Part shown: positions 12,690 to 23,049 of the stretch, in pieces
Numbering within the stretch: position 1 is the first letter of the stretch
Layout: every line of letters begins with the position of its first letter
Origin: Conus ventricosus
Lineage: Eukaryota; Mollusca; Gastropoda; Neogastropoda; Conidae
Assembly (NCBI GenBank): GCA_018398815.1
Contig: CM031602.1
Span: 100,301,107-100,365,106, forward strand
Direction: 5' to 3'
Length of the DNA stretch: 64,000 bases
Translations under genes and position numbers: made by a program
The notes under the pieces: generated by a model
The model's database searches: none
Seen by the model: only the letters and a program-made list of their open reading frames with translations
Told to the model about the DNA's origin: nothing

Positions 12690-13489
12690 ATTAACATTGT
12701 AAGTGAGAACAATGTCATTTCAGAATCACGGCCCATTCTCTCCACTGTTTCAAATGTTGTGCAAAACAGTAGCACATGTGTGCCTGACTCGGACATTGTA
12801 GGCAGCGTGACATTGGCTGATGATTGTGAGTGCGAGCACCGTGAGTGTGAGTACGAGAACACAAATGATAACCGAGTGTGCATGACTTCATGTAATGAAC
12901 AAAATATGACAGAACAAACAACTGCACAAGCAGTTGACGAACAGATCCTGACGGAAATGACCCCGAAATAACTGACATACAAAATGCAGACAGTGATGTC
13001 GAGCAAATTGTTGAGACATCTGACGAACAGTGTTCAGAATTAATTAATGAGCATGAATCTGACATAGCTGCCGCTATTGACGTGGCTGACGTACAAAACA
13101 AACAAAATGCCGACATAGCTGATGAGAAAGATAGAGAAATGACGAATTTACCCAGCAAGACAAAAATACAGACTGACAAAGACTCTCACAAAGATTCTGG
13201 AATAAACCCTCAGCACCCTAACTCAGAACGGAACAGTGAAGTACAAACGTCTAACACAAACAGACCTGGCAAAACCAACAAAAAACATCAGTGTAATGAC
13301 CAGATGAGGCAAAGAGAAAACGAAAAGAAGACAAACACAAATGGTAGGGCAAATCCGCACGAAACACAACGAGGACCTGACAATAGACCAAGAAGTGCCT
13401 CATGTACCAGTGTGGCAAGTGAACGCCAAGCCACAATCCATGAAGTGACCAATAAAGACTCTTTACCTGTCAATCCAGACACTGCATAG
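12690..13489 (+). pseudogene. ORF1-like acidic/Asn-rich protein of LINE copy 2
   Basis: Two consecutive plus-strand open segments (12759-12971 and 13082-13489) are separated by a short frame change. They encode a very hydrophilic protein: Asp/Glu/Cys-rich at first (with CECEHRECEYE), then Lys/Asn/Gln/Arg-rich. There are no membrane segments and no recognisable zinc knuckle or RRM. The endonuclease starts about 40 bases after the stop, so this fits a LINE ORF1 or the N-terminal extension of the polyprotein. The function is inferred only from position. Confidence 0.45.
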
Positions 13490-13526
13490 GGATTGGGCCA
13501 GGCCCATATCGCGAAAACTCTGAAAT

Positions 13527-13576
13527 TCGTGACTTACAACATTGAAGGACTGTCACATGTTTTTGATAACGATCTT
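13527..13576 (+). pseudogene. First part of the LINE copy 2 endonuclease, cut by an insertion
   Basis: The segment reads LKFVTYNIEGLSHVFDN, the standard start of an APE-type LINE endonuclease, in which the Asn of YN is catalytic. It stops at the inserted LINE and the domain resumes after 15410. The last 7 bases are the left copy of the target-site duplication. Confidence 0.75.
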
Positions 13577-13959
13577 CCATCTTCTTCATCTTCATCGTTC
13601 GCTCAGACAGGAACCCCCGATGCACTGACAAAGGCTGCCGTCCGACGGAGGCTCTCCAGAATCCGTAGAGTTTTTTCTCCCTCATCGGTTGGTCAGCAGG
13701 CCAGGTCTCTGCTCTCAGGTTATGGGTGTTGGACAGTCCTGTAGGAAGTGTTCCACTGTCATTGGGGCTGTACCGCAGGGGCACACTGCAACTCACCAAT
13801 GCGGAACCTTGTGAACATGTGATGGTGTAGCCTGGAGTGGACCGTCCTCAGCCTCACAATGTTTACTTGGTCTGGTCTGGGTAGAGGTAGTAGGGATCTG
13901 TCTGGTTATAATCGGGATGTAGCTGAAGCCATCTTTTCCTCTGCTTATCCTTGATGATC

Positions 13960-14500
13960 GTTTGGCCTCTTCATAGGAGATTTCCTGTTCCTCTTGTGGC
14001 TGCTCTCCTTTCCTTCCTTCGCCAGTCGGTCTGCCTCCTCATTGCCTGCTATGTTGCAGTGTGGGGGTATCCACTGAATGACGGCTAGTTCAGTGGCCTG
14101 CTGCAGTCTGGCAAGTGCAGAGACAAGGGGGTTGAGGTCCTTGTTCTTTGGTTTCTGTACAGTCTGCAGTACTGACAGTTGCATCAGAGAAGATGACGAC
14201 TTTGGGATGTATGGCCTCTCTATTCGCCCACAGTGTCTCTGCTGCTGTCTGCAATGCGTCTGCCTCAGCTTTGTAGTTCGTGGAGAATTTACCAGTGGGA
14301 TGTATGGCCTCTCTATTCGCACCCAGTGTCTCTGCGGGCTGTCTGCAATGCGTCTGCCTCAGCTTTGTAGTTCGTGGAGAATTTACCAGTGGGGATGGCT
14401 TGTCGGACGTGAGTTCCATCCTTAAAGGGTTAGGAATATTCCTCCACCTCCATTTCTGGTAGCCTCCTCTGCGGGACCCGTCCGTGTATGCATACGTCCA
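13960..14500 (-). pseudogene. RNase H domain of the nested LINE, with an internal duplication
   Basis: RNase H degrades the RNA strand of RNA:DNA hybrids during retrotransposition. The N-terminal catalytic block reads AYTDGSRRGG (about 14475-14505, minus strand). The C-terminal block is IQWIPPHCNIAGNEEADRLA (about 14024-14083; usual family form W(V/I)P(G/S)H..I.GNE.AD). Between them a stretch of about 93 bases encoding the middle of the domain is present twice in tandem. The domain is also out of frame in places, so it is dead. Confidence 0.75.
14205..14397. repeat. Tandem duplication inside the RNase H region
   Basis: Two head-to-tail copies begin GGGATGTATGGCCTCTCTAT and end in AGAATTTACCAGTGGG. 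They are about 93-97 bp each and nearly identical. The duplication lies within the nested LINE's RNase H coding sequence and arose after or during its insertion. Confidence 0.85.
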
Positions 14501-14943
14501 CAGCTCCTTGGATATGCCTGTTCCATATAGTCTAGAGCTAGTGCTTTCTTCTCTGTTCTGACTGTGTGCCCTTTGTGAGAATGCCTGGGATTGTCTCTCT
14601 GACTTCCAGAAACTGGTCCCTTCTCCAAGCGGGTTACAGAGCTGTGTTTGGGATCTGCTTGTTCCCTTGCTGTAGTAGTTCGGGGTCCTGCCTCTGGAGT
14701 CTGCGAGCGTTGTGCACAAAACTGCTGCGCTTCAGTCTGCACTTGGTTGGCTCTGACTTTCTTTTGTTCATGGGGTGATTCTTCATCCTCTTGAATTTGG
14801 CAGCTTGGGTGAGGATTATGGCATCTCTCCTGCTTTCCCAAGGCTTTGAAGACCTGTCAGAATTCCCATGGCTTGGATCGGAGTTGATTTGAGAGTGCCA
14901 GGGATGATCCTGGACGCCTGGTTCTGGATCTTGGCAACTTTGT

Positions 14944-15400
14944 CTAGGTTGGTCTTGGCTGCTGTCCCCCAGGCAGCTGTAACCATATTCTAGGACAGGT
15001 CTGACTCGTCCAAGGTACAGTTTCTTCTGGATGTTGTGGTCGGCTCCCCAGGAAGTTTCCTGATAACTTCTTCATCAATGCCAAACGTAGCCTGGCTCTT
15101 TCTGTGCACTTGTTGATTTGGTGTCTCCAAGTCATCCTGGGGTCAAATGTGACTCCTAAGTAAGTGGGTGACTTATCCTGTGGGAGGACGTGACCATTCA
15201 CCTGAAGGCGTGCACTCTGTTTCTTTTGTAGCCAGGCTGAAGATGGTGTATGTGGTTTTTCTGACATTGATGGTTACGAGCCACTTTTTTGTCCATTTCT
15301 CGATCTTCCTCAGGGCTTCCTGGATCCTTACAGTTGCTGTTGTTATGTACTGCTCAGAGCATCAAATGGCAAGATCGTCTGCGTAGATTGCACCATGGGT
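14944..15400 (-). pseudogene. C-terminal reverse transcriptase of the nested LINE
   Basis: From its 5' end on the minus strand the segment shows the catalytic YADD motif (within GAIYADDLAI), then an in-frame stop, an EALRKIEKWTKKW helix and the YLGVTFDPRMTW block that follows the RT palm in I/Jockey-type elements. A frame change occurs near 15230. Everything upstream of YADD is absent, so it cannot act alone. Confidence 0.75.
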
Positions 15401-15410
15401 CTTCGATCTT

Positions 15411-16185
15411 ATTTAAGTAGCTTTAATTTTTTTTTTGCTTGTAGAAACTTTTGCTACTCACTTTCCAGACCATTTTTTTTCCTAGTTTTAAATCTTTCAT
15501 AATTCCTGGTGTTAAGCTATCCGACGGTATAACAGCCAGATTATCGGGTGGTTTGACTCTCCTTGTCAAAAAGGAATTAGCAGCCTATGTGAACAAGTGT
15601 TTGTTGAATATGACATATAGTAGTTATGAAACTGGCTAAAGAATTGTTTAACACAGATTCTCCTACAATTTAGATCGGAACGTATATTCCACCCATGAAT
15701 TCTCAGAAATTATCAGACACTGAAATATCCAATGGCGTGGCTCTCTTAGAACAGTGTATCCTAGATCTGATGGAAACGTTGGAAATGTACCACTTTTTCT
15801 TCTGGGCGATTTCAACGCACGAACTGGGGAAGAGAACAGTTGTGAGAGAGATGATGAATGGGACGACGCTGCGCTTTGGAAGGGGTGATGATGAAGCGTC
15901 TTTTCGCACGTCTAAAGACACTTTTTTAAAAATGAATTTGGTATATATTTGTTGAATGTTTGTGATTGTTTTGAGTTATCCATTTTGAATGGGGCCGTTA
16001 AAAGGTTTAATATTGATTTTGGCAACTTTACATATATTTCTCCGACTGGATGCAGAAATTGTTGACTATGCCATAATGTCAAAACGTTTGATTAGTCACT
16101 GTGTATCTTTGCATGTCAGACCAAGAATAGAGTCAAAACATATGCCTCTAAGAAGTCATATTGAAGTCACAATTGAGCAGCCCCA
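15411..16185 (+). pseudogene. Second part of the LINE copy 2 endonuclease
   Basis: The APE-type endonuclease resumes right after the target-site duplication. Visible blocks in order are TFATHFPDHFF (about 15453-15485), LSGGLTLLVKKEL (about 15544-15582), IGTYIPP (about 15675-15695), a degenerate GDF.AR.G region (about 15805-15830) and CVDYAIMSKRL (about 16058-16092), the VDY block near the end of these nucleases. Single-base frame changes and stops separate the blocks. The order and spacing match one intact domain once the insert is ignored. Confidence 0.75.
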
Positions 16186-16399
16186 CTAATGATACTTTAC
16201 CATAAAAATCGTACGCATTTGAGAAATTAATTTGGGATGGAAGTAAAAGTGAAGAGTTTCGAAAAAATATTGAATCAGACGATTTCAAGCTCTGCTTGGA
16301 AAATGCTACTCTTGTGTTCACGATGACGTAAAACAAAGCCGCTGACATTTCTAATGATGCGTTACTTTCTGCTAGTCAATGTATGTAGAAAACTATCGT

Positions 16400-17900
16400 A
16401 GTTGGTAAAGAAAAATCAAATGTATGGTTTGACCAAGAATGTCGGCAGCAGCACAGAAAGGAGCTCAGACACGATCTGCGACAGTTATATTGTGTTCGTA
16501 CAAATAAGGATATCGAGGACATCGACAATATTGAAAATGTTGACAAAGAAGAGATGTTAAGGGCAGATTACAACCAAAAACGTAGAGATTACAAAAGGTT
16601 ATTAGAATATAAACGAAAACAACATCGGCAAGAAGGTTTAGAAATCTCTCAATGAAAATATTAACAAACTCGTCTGGCTTTTGGAATAAAATTAAGTCCT
16701 GTATGTATAAGAAACCTGCTACAAATGCTATTTCTGCAGAAGACTGGTACAACCATTTTTGTGACGTATTTCAGTCTGATGTAAATATAGACGATGTAGA
16801 AAACGCTAACAATGAAAACGAGTCCCAACAGAGTGAATGCTTTAATCACTTCAACACAGCGACTCTTGAATGCGAAATCACCGAATCTGAGGTGTACGCA
16901 GCTGTCCGCTCCTTGAAGAATGGAAAAGCAGCGGGGCCTGACGGAAGTATTGGGAAAATATTTAAAAATTCGATCTGTACTATTGCTCCCTTTTTAGTTA
17001 TTTTATTCAATGTCTTATGTGCTTCGGGAAGTATCCTTTACAGTGGACAGAAGCAATAATACAACCACTCTTTAAAAAGGGTGACACTAATTTACCAGAT
17101 AACATAGGGGAATTTCCCTACTGAACATCTGCAGCAAAATTTACAGCCAATACTAAACGCTTGGTTAACAAAGTGGATAGAGGAAAATAACGTTATCAAT
17201 GATTGTCAAGCTGGCTTTAGGAAAAAATATAGTACAATTGACCATATATTTAACATTATATTCTTTCATTCAAAATACAATTATTATTGCATAACCAAAC
17301 TGTATGTTGCATTTATTGACTTTAAGAAAACTTTTGACTCGATTATACGTAATAATTTATGGTCTTTTTGAAGAAAAAAGGAATCGATGGAAAATGTATC
17401 CAGCTTTAACTAGCATGTATAATGTAGTCAAAACAAGAGTGAGAAATTGCAACAGATTATGTGAAGCATTTAGCTGTCCAATTGGGTTAAAGCAAGGGGA
17501 AATTTGCAGTCCAGTTCTGTTCTCCATATTCATTAATGAGTTAGCAGAAGAAATAATTAGAAAAGGGAAACACGGTCTTCAGCTCTTACCAGATTCTTAG
17601 AACTTGTCATTTTGATGTTCGCAGATGACATAATTTTATTCTCCGACTCTGTTGCGGGGATTCAATATCAGTTAAATACTTTACACGATACAGCAATAAA
17701 GCTGTTTAACTGTTTAATCTAAGTAAATCAAATGTAGTGGTATTTAGAAATGGTGGTTATCTATCAGATAAAGAGCAATGGTTGTATGGGCACTCCACGA
17801 TGACTGTGTTGAATATGTACAGACACCTAGGAATTATTCTTTCTACATGGTTGTCCATTATGCACAGTTTTAAATGATATGGCTAGCAAGGCTAAACGCA
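16400..17900 (+). pseudogene. Reverse transcriptase of LINE copy 2
   Basis: The RT follows a basic linker (about 16420-16650, VWFDQECRQ then many Lys/Arg). Blocks in order are AAVRSLKNGKAAGPDG (about 16898-16945), CQAGFRKKYSTIDHIF (about 17206-17251), KLYVAFIDFKKTFDSI (about 17299-17345), an IGLKQGEICSPVLFSIFINE block (about 17479-17540) and FADDIILFSDS (about 17618-17650) with both catalytic aspartates. A YRHLGI block follows near 17820. At least four frame changes break the coding sequence. The retained catalytic residues suggest fairly recent decay or sequencing indels. Confidence 0.8.
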
Positions 17901-18379
17901 ATGTGATACAAATTTCAGGATTCTATGGTCTCTAGGTGAAAAGCCCTTAGTTATATTTTTCAGGTTGTATGATGCCCAGATCCAGCCCATACTAGTTATG
18001 GTGCTGAGGTGTGGGTCTAACGAGCAATGTTAATATTTTGGAAAAAGATTAATCTCTTTGCATTGAAAAGATTCCTAAACGTTAGAGTAAGAACACCGAA
18101 TTGATGGTTTATTGGGAGCTGGGACGTTACCCATTGCAAGTCAATTTCCAGATCAGGACTATTAAATACTGGTTAAGAATGTTTCAAATGCCCAGTCATC
18201 GTTTACCATACAAAGCGTATCAAATGTTGTTACGTTATAATAATAATAATAAAAACACATGGGCTTCTACAGTATGTTTTTTCCTTTGTAGGCAGGGTTT
18301 GGCGAGGTATGGGAAAATCAAGGAGTGGGAAACATATAATTATTTATCTGTTCACTAAAAACTACAATTATCAACGGAT

Positions 18380-18840
18380 TTAAACAGAATGGTCCACAGA
18401 CACATTGCAGAGTGAACGTTTTCAATTCTTTAGAACGTTTAAGAGTGAATTAGCACTATCGCCTTATCCGATTAATGTAAATCACTTGAAGGCCAGAATA
18501 AGTTTGATTAGATTAAGACTTGGAGCATCTCCACTAAAAGTACACAAGTTACGTTTTCGAAGAAATTTGAATGAAGATGATCTGTCTTGTCCTATTTGTA
18601 TCGACTTAACTGAGAATGAAGTGCACTTTGTTTTACAGTGCCCCTTATATCACGACCTAACTGAGAATGAAGTGCACTTTGTTTTACAATGCCCCTTATA
18701 ACGACCTAAAATGAGAATGAAGTGCACTTTGTTTTACAGTTGCCCCTTATATAACGACCTGACTGAGAATGAAGTGCACTTTGTTTTACAATGCCCCTTG
18801 TATAACGACGGCGACAGAATATTCCTTCTAATATTTTAGT
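18380..18840 (+). pseudogene. C-terminal Cys/His knuckle of LINE copy 2, with repeated segment
   Basis: An open stretch at 18405-18701 encodes basic sequence (HLKARISLIRLRLGASPLK) followed by the knuckle CPICIDLTENEVHFVLQCPL. In LINE copy 1 the knuckle is single. Here a 51-bp unit coding for most of it is repeated about four times in a row, with frame slips between later units. A normal protein end (SSENNSFNTRLSMYLEK-like, about 18872-18925) follows. Confidence 0.7.
18608..18812. repeat. Four tandem copies of a 51-bp knuckle-coding unit
   Basis: The unit begins CTGAGAATGAAGTGCACTTT and continues GTTTTACA(A/G)TGCCCCTTAT with ACGACCT. Copies start at about 18609, 18660, 18710 and 18764. Units 1 and 2 are in the same frame; later units shift by small indels. 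Confidence 0.9.
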
Positions 18841-19059
18841 CAGCCATCTTTGTTCAAACTTACGATGCTCCTTTCATCTGAAAACAATTCATTTAATACA
18901 AGGCTGTCTATGTACCTTGAAAAACCATTCAAAATACGCAAATTATATATTGACTTACTGTAACTTTTTTGATGGCTGGATTATAGGGCTATAATGCTTC
19001 TTATCAGTAAGTTATCAGCAAATATCACAGTTAAACACAGTAGTATTTGCATATATGAC

Positions 19060-19524
19060 ATTGGTGGTTGTAATAGTAGTAATGCTAGTGGGGGAGCAGT
19101 AGCAGTAAGGGTGGTGGTAGTAGTGGTAGTACTAGTAGTAGTTGTATTGTTGTGATGATGATGATGATGATGATGATGATGACGATGATGATGATGTTGA
19201 TAATGACAATGGTGAGGATTACTAGTCTTCTTCTTCTTCTTCTTCTTCTTCTTCTTCTTCTTCTTCTTCTTCTTCTTCTTCTTCTTCACTACAAATGTCA
19301 TGTTCTTGTTGTTTTGTTACTGCTTCATATCGTCAGTCAGTATTATAGCGAATTAGATATCTTAAATTGATTGTTAAACATTTTGCATATACACATTTGT
19401 AACCTAATAACCGCAAAGTCATGTTGACACTCCATGATATGGGCCAATGGCCTGATCATGAAATATTTTCAGTGTTCTCTCTCTCTCTCTCTCTCTCTTC
19501 TCCTCTCTCTCCTCTCTCTCTCCT

Positions 19525-19560
<36 letters not shown>

Positions 19561-19640
19561 CTCTCACTCTCTCCCCTCTCTCTCTCTCTCTCCTCTCCAT
19601 CTCTCTCTCCTCTTTTTCTCTCTCTCTCTCTCTCTCTGAA
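19060..19640. repeat. Trinucleotide (GAT, CTT) and CT microsatellites
   Basis: GTA/GTG-rich sequence leads into a GAT tract (19153-19196), a TTC tract (about 19226-19287) and, after a short unique stretch, a CT tract (about 19478-19637). No gene is present. Confidence 0.95.
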
Positions 19641-20338
19641 AAAAAGGTAGAAAAAAATGCAAACACTCAAAAAAAAAATGAATACTAAGACTTACAGATT
19701 ACTGCATCTCGTGTTTCTCATGACGTCATAATACTGACTGCTATGTTTGGATTGCTAGTTGTCATATGTGTCCCACTCTGCTGAGAGCTGTGTCTTTTGG
19801 TCTTATTTGGTTCCTCTGTCCCGCTATTTATAACAGCTTTAGAAAGCTGGCAGATCTTCCTGGCCTGGTCTTCTTCCTTCGTCCCTTTATTCCTTAATCC
19901 GGCTCGCACCTCCAGTCGTGATGGTGTGAACAACGATGCCGTACCATGCTGAAACCTACAATTTTGAGCGTGCATTGAGATCTCAATATAGTGTAGCAGA
20001 GTCTCCAAATTTAAAGTGTGTGTTTTTTTTTCCTCCAGAAACGTCCGTTTTTGATGAGAGGTTACCTGGATGTATATAAAGCATTGTGAGTACAAGGCAT
20101 TTCTTATTTCCATCAGGTCTTTCCAGCCTCACACCCATTAGTTGACTCGAAAAAAGAGAAAACCAACAACAAAAAAGAACAGCACTACATATGTAATATG
20201 TATATGTTTAAATAGGAATCGCTGTTCTTTTTGCGAACTTCCTGCAGCTTTGTAATGTGTTTATGTGCAAAAACAAATGACAGTAGATCGTTATCTTACA
20301 TAAATCAAAAAGTCAACATTTACTTTCTCACCAATTTT
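19641..20338. other. Unassigned DNA, no supported gene
   Basis: No recognisable domain or repeat family. One minus-strand open frame (19718-20113) has no similarity I recognise and no start context worth calling. Confidence 0.45.
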
Positions 20339-20569
20339 TCACACACACGCACGCACGCACCACGCACGCACGCACGCACCCACGCACGCACGCACGCACA
20401 CAGACATACACACACCATGTTCACAAATATACACACACACACATATGGCGCGCACGCGCCCACTCCCTGCCCCCCCCCCCCCCCCTCCCCCTACCAACAA
20501 ACCATGCACTAACGCATCCAAGAACACATGAGCAAAGATCCCATACTTTCTCACCAATTTTTCACACAC

Positions 20570-20621
<52 letters not shown>

Positions 20622-20625
20622 ACAC

Positions 20626-20655
<30 letters not shown>
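20339..20655. repeat. GCAC tetranucleotide, C-run and CA microsatellites
   Basis: An ACGC/GCAC tract lies at about 20343-20400, a C-run at 20469-20485 and a CA tract at about 20563-20653. The words CTTTCTCACCAATTTTTCACACA occur on both sides (20324-20345 and 20548-20570), so about 225 bp may be a degenerate duplication. Confidence 0.93.
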
Positions 20656-20656
<1 letters not shown>

Positions 20657-20844
20657 CCCTTATATCTCTCTTCCTTCCTTTCTGTGTCTCTAGACAAACG
20701 ATCACAAGTGGTCAGGCTCTCTGAGAAAAAACCCTTCTGAGACCTGTGTGCATGTTGATGCTTAAGCCCGGGCCATGGGACTGGACTGTTTGACTGGTGA
20801 ACACCAGAGAATGCACCCAACAACCCAACATCACCTACATTATT

Positions 20845-21003
20845 TGAAACATTTTCATTCCCAAGTACTGAAATGATCAACATTTTATTCATTAATTAAC
20901 GCGTTTCATTCCCAAGTACCGAAACGCCCAACATTTTTCATTAATTGAAATGCTTCATTTTCCAAGTACTGAAATGCTCAAAATTTTCGTCATCATTAAA
21001 ACG
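20845..21003. repeat. About 50-60-bp tandem repeat, three units
   Basis: Three imperfect units share CATT.CCAAGTAC(T/C)GAAA and (A/C)AACATTTT with a TCATTAAT segment. They lie directly downstream of the 3' end of the minus-strand receptor gene. Confidence 0.75.
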
Positions 21004-21035
21004 TTCCATTTCTGTTCGGTGACTGTTTGTGGGCC

Positions 21036-22663
21036 TCAGACTGGCCCCTTTTTTGTCCTGTCGTCTGTCCTTGACCTTTTTCCCAACCGTTGCAGCACAC
21101 GCTGTAGCTGGGTGTGTCTGCGTCGCTCCAAGGCCACGTTCAACACGTACAGGAGCGGATTGATCGCCATGTTGAATGGCAAGACAAAGGCTGTCCCACC
21201 AGAGCGGATGTCCTCAGGCATGACGTTGAGTGTGGGCATCAGCAGCACCAGAACATCCAGCAGGAACCAGCCACAGGCGGGCGGTCACTGAGATGGAAAA
21301 GGTGCGGCGAGCAGAGTCCAGCTGGTGTGATCTTTGAGAGTTGACCAGAAACACAATGGGTTGGCAAGAACGATGATGTAGATGTACACCTGACCTGCCA
21401 TTGTCACTGCCATCAGCAGTGTGTTCAGTATGACCACAGCATGTAACCCATGGTCATGGGCACCCAGGGTGGTGGTCAAGGGGAGAGGGACACACAGACT
21501 GTTTTGATGCTGTGACGTCCAGGGGAAGAGATGGAGTGTGGTGGACAGAATGACACCCATCCCCCAACACAGGACGCTGGAGGTCACCACCTGCCTGCTG
21601 CCCCACACCTGTAGGTCTGGCCTAGCCAGGTGAACACAGTGACCCACTGTCAGACAACACAGGATCAAGGAAGACACCTGGACATAGAACAGGTACAGAA
21701 AGCTGCACAGGAACACCACGGACTGTACCTCCACCATCTGTCTACCCACAGATACTCCCCCCAGTACATCTGGTCAGCCACACACACTCCCAACAGATAC
21801 ACCCCCATCAGCAAGTTGGACATGGACAACTGAGACACAAAGACAGCACACCTCTCCTCTTCTCCCAATCTCCACGCAGCAGGAAGAAGAGGTTTACTCC
21901 ATTGCCCAGCAAGGTGACAGCGGCCAGGATGGGAGTCACAGCACGTAGAGCGGGTGATCCCAGCAGATTGTGACAGGAGGGAGAGGAAGGGGAGGGGGAG
22001 TGGCAGTTCTGGAGGTGGAAGTCTGCAGGCAAGTTCTGAGGGCAACACAGTGTGGGCAGGTCCGTATGTACAGAGTGTAACAGGGAGAGGGGGGTGAGCC
22101 AGTGACGAGGGAGGTGGTGCAGGTCACATCCTGTCACGTCCAGTGTCTGTAGCTGTGGTGTGGGCAAGCTGCCAGTCACCCGCTGCATGCCACACTGTGA
22201 CAGGTTGAGGACGGTCAGTGAGGAGACCACGTTGACCGCCTGGAGTGTATGTGGGGTTGGTGACCCCTGACAGTCTGTGGCATACAAACACTTCAGCCAG
22301 GGGTTACTGGTCAGCAGCAACACCTTGAGATGATTCACATCTTTCAACATGTCTGTGGTCAGTGTGGGGATGAGGTTGAAGCTGACATCTAAAATGACCA
22401 AATTGGATAACGGGGGAAAGAGAGGGTGATGAGATCACAACGTTGAAGAGCCAGAAACGCCAACATGGTATTGTTCCACAGCCGTTCCGGCCTCAGTCCA
22501 CTGTCGCTGGCATCCAAATAACGCACGTCAGGAAACCTTTCTGTATTGAAATTTCTTCTGCAATGAAAAGAAAGACCCTGGCACGTGCAGTTCGTGGGAC
22601 ACACGTGATTACAAAACCGTTCATCATCCTGCTGTTTACAATGCAGGAACCCGTCACACACGT
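21036..22663 (-). pseudogene. LDLa/LRR G-protein-coupled receptor, GRL101/relaxin-receptor-like, frameshifted and 5'-truncated
   Basis: A seven-helix receptor of the LRR (LGR) class with an extracellular LDLa module, the layout of snail GRL101 and relaxin receptors; it would bind a ligand outside the cell and signal through G proteins. Minus-strand domains in order: LDLa (VCDGFLHCKQQDDERFC), LRR cap (CPTNCTC), leucine-rich repeats (such as LTVLNLSQCGMQRV), TM1 (LLGNGVNL), TM2 (SNLLMGVYLLGVCVAD), TM3 to TM5 (about 21350-21740) and TM7 (NMAINPLLYV, the NPxxY motif), with a stop at 21036. The TM3 end reads LTVGHCVHL, so the usual (D/E)R pair is missing. Reading frame changes near 22400, 21860, 21740, 21350 and 21250. 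The whole receptor part lacks introns. The N-terminus lies in the gap. It is either a pseudogene or a functional gene with assembly indels. Confidence 0.85.
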
Positions 22664-22763
22664 NNNNNNNNNNNNNNNNNNNNNNNNNNNNNNNNNNNNN
22701 NNNNNNNNNNNNNNNNNNNNNNNNNNNNNNNNNNNNNNNNNNNNNNNNNNNNNNNNNNNNNNN
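22664..22763. other. Assembly gap (100 N)
   Basis: Exactly 100 unknown bases, a conventional scaffold-gap length. The receptor gene is cut at its left edge and unrelated Polinton-type sequence starts to its right. Confidence 1.
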
Positions 22764-23049
22764 TTGCAGCACCTCAGTAATGAAACAGGCCGAGAGCTAA
22801 AGAAACGCCTAGAGGCAAAGCTGCGGTGGCTGCCCGATGCTAAGAGGCCACATCGTCTGTGATAGAGCACTTATAGTTGAAGCTCCAGTATTAACATAGG
22901 TAACAGCATTAAAGGCAGCAGAATACCTTCGTTTGGGTTTTGCTGTATTTTGAAAGGTCCTGCTCTAGTTTTTGTAGCATTTGTGTAATGTTGGTTAATC
23001 TAAAGGTTTTTATGCGCCGGGGTTTCTACTATCTCTTCTCTTGGCGACT
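22764..23049. other. Unassigned DNA between gap and Polinton cluster A
   Basis: A short plus-strand frame ends at 22861 (LQHLSNETGRELKKRLEAK then a stop) and may be the tail of a protein lying in the gap. It is not recognised. It does not continue the receptor gene on the minus strand. Confidence 0.4.

Larger units (their letters stand above)
13577..15403 (-). mobile_element. 5'-truncated RNase H-bearing LINE nested in LINE copy 2
   Basis: On the minus strand this 1.83-kb insert begins in the middle of a reverse transcriptase (YADDLAI motif near 15370-15390) and continues through the RT C-terminus (YLGVTFDPRMTW near 15125-15160) into an RNase H domain, ending with a purine-rich tail made of GAAGAT-like units (plus-strand 13577-13597). 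Loss of the 5' part with an intact 3' tail is the usual result of incomplete target-primed reverse transcription. RT followed by RNase H is typical of the I superfamily. The flanking CGATCTT duplications mark the exact insertion site. Confidence 0.8.
12540..18965 (+). mobile_element. Non-LTR retrotransposon (LINE copy 2), split by a nested LINE
   Basis: An outer plus-strand LINE carries an ORF1-like region (about 12690-13490), an endonuclease that starts at about 13527 and resumes at about 15411, a reverse transcriptase (about 16650-17900) and a C-terminal Cys/His knuckle (18580-18810). Its endonuclease is interrupted by a minus-strand LINE at 13577-15403. The 7-bp sequence CGATCTT is present on both sides (13570-13576 and 15404-15410) as the target-site duplication. 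Without the insert the element is about 4.6 kb, a normal LINE size. Frameshifts and stops occur throughout, so it is inactive. Confidence 0.8.

Noticed and set aside
19152..19370. Poly-Met/poly-Leu frame
   Set aside because: Translation of GAT and TTC trinucleotide repeats.
21250..22400. Introns between the receptor blocks
   Set aside because: The blocks join with one- or two-base shifts and no sequence is missing between them, so indels fit better than introns.
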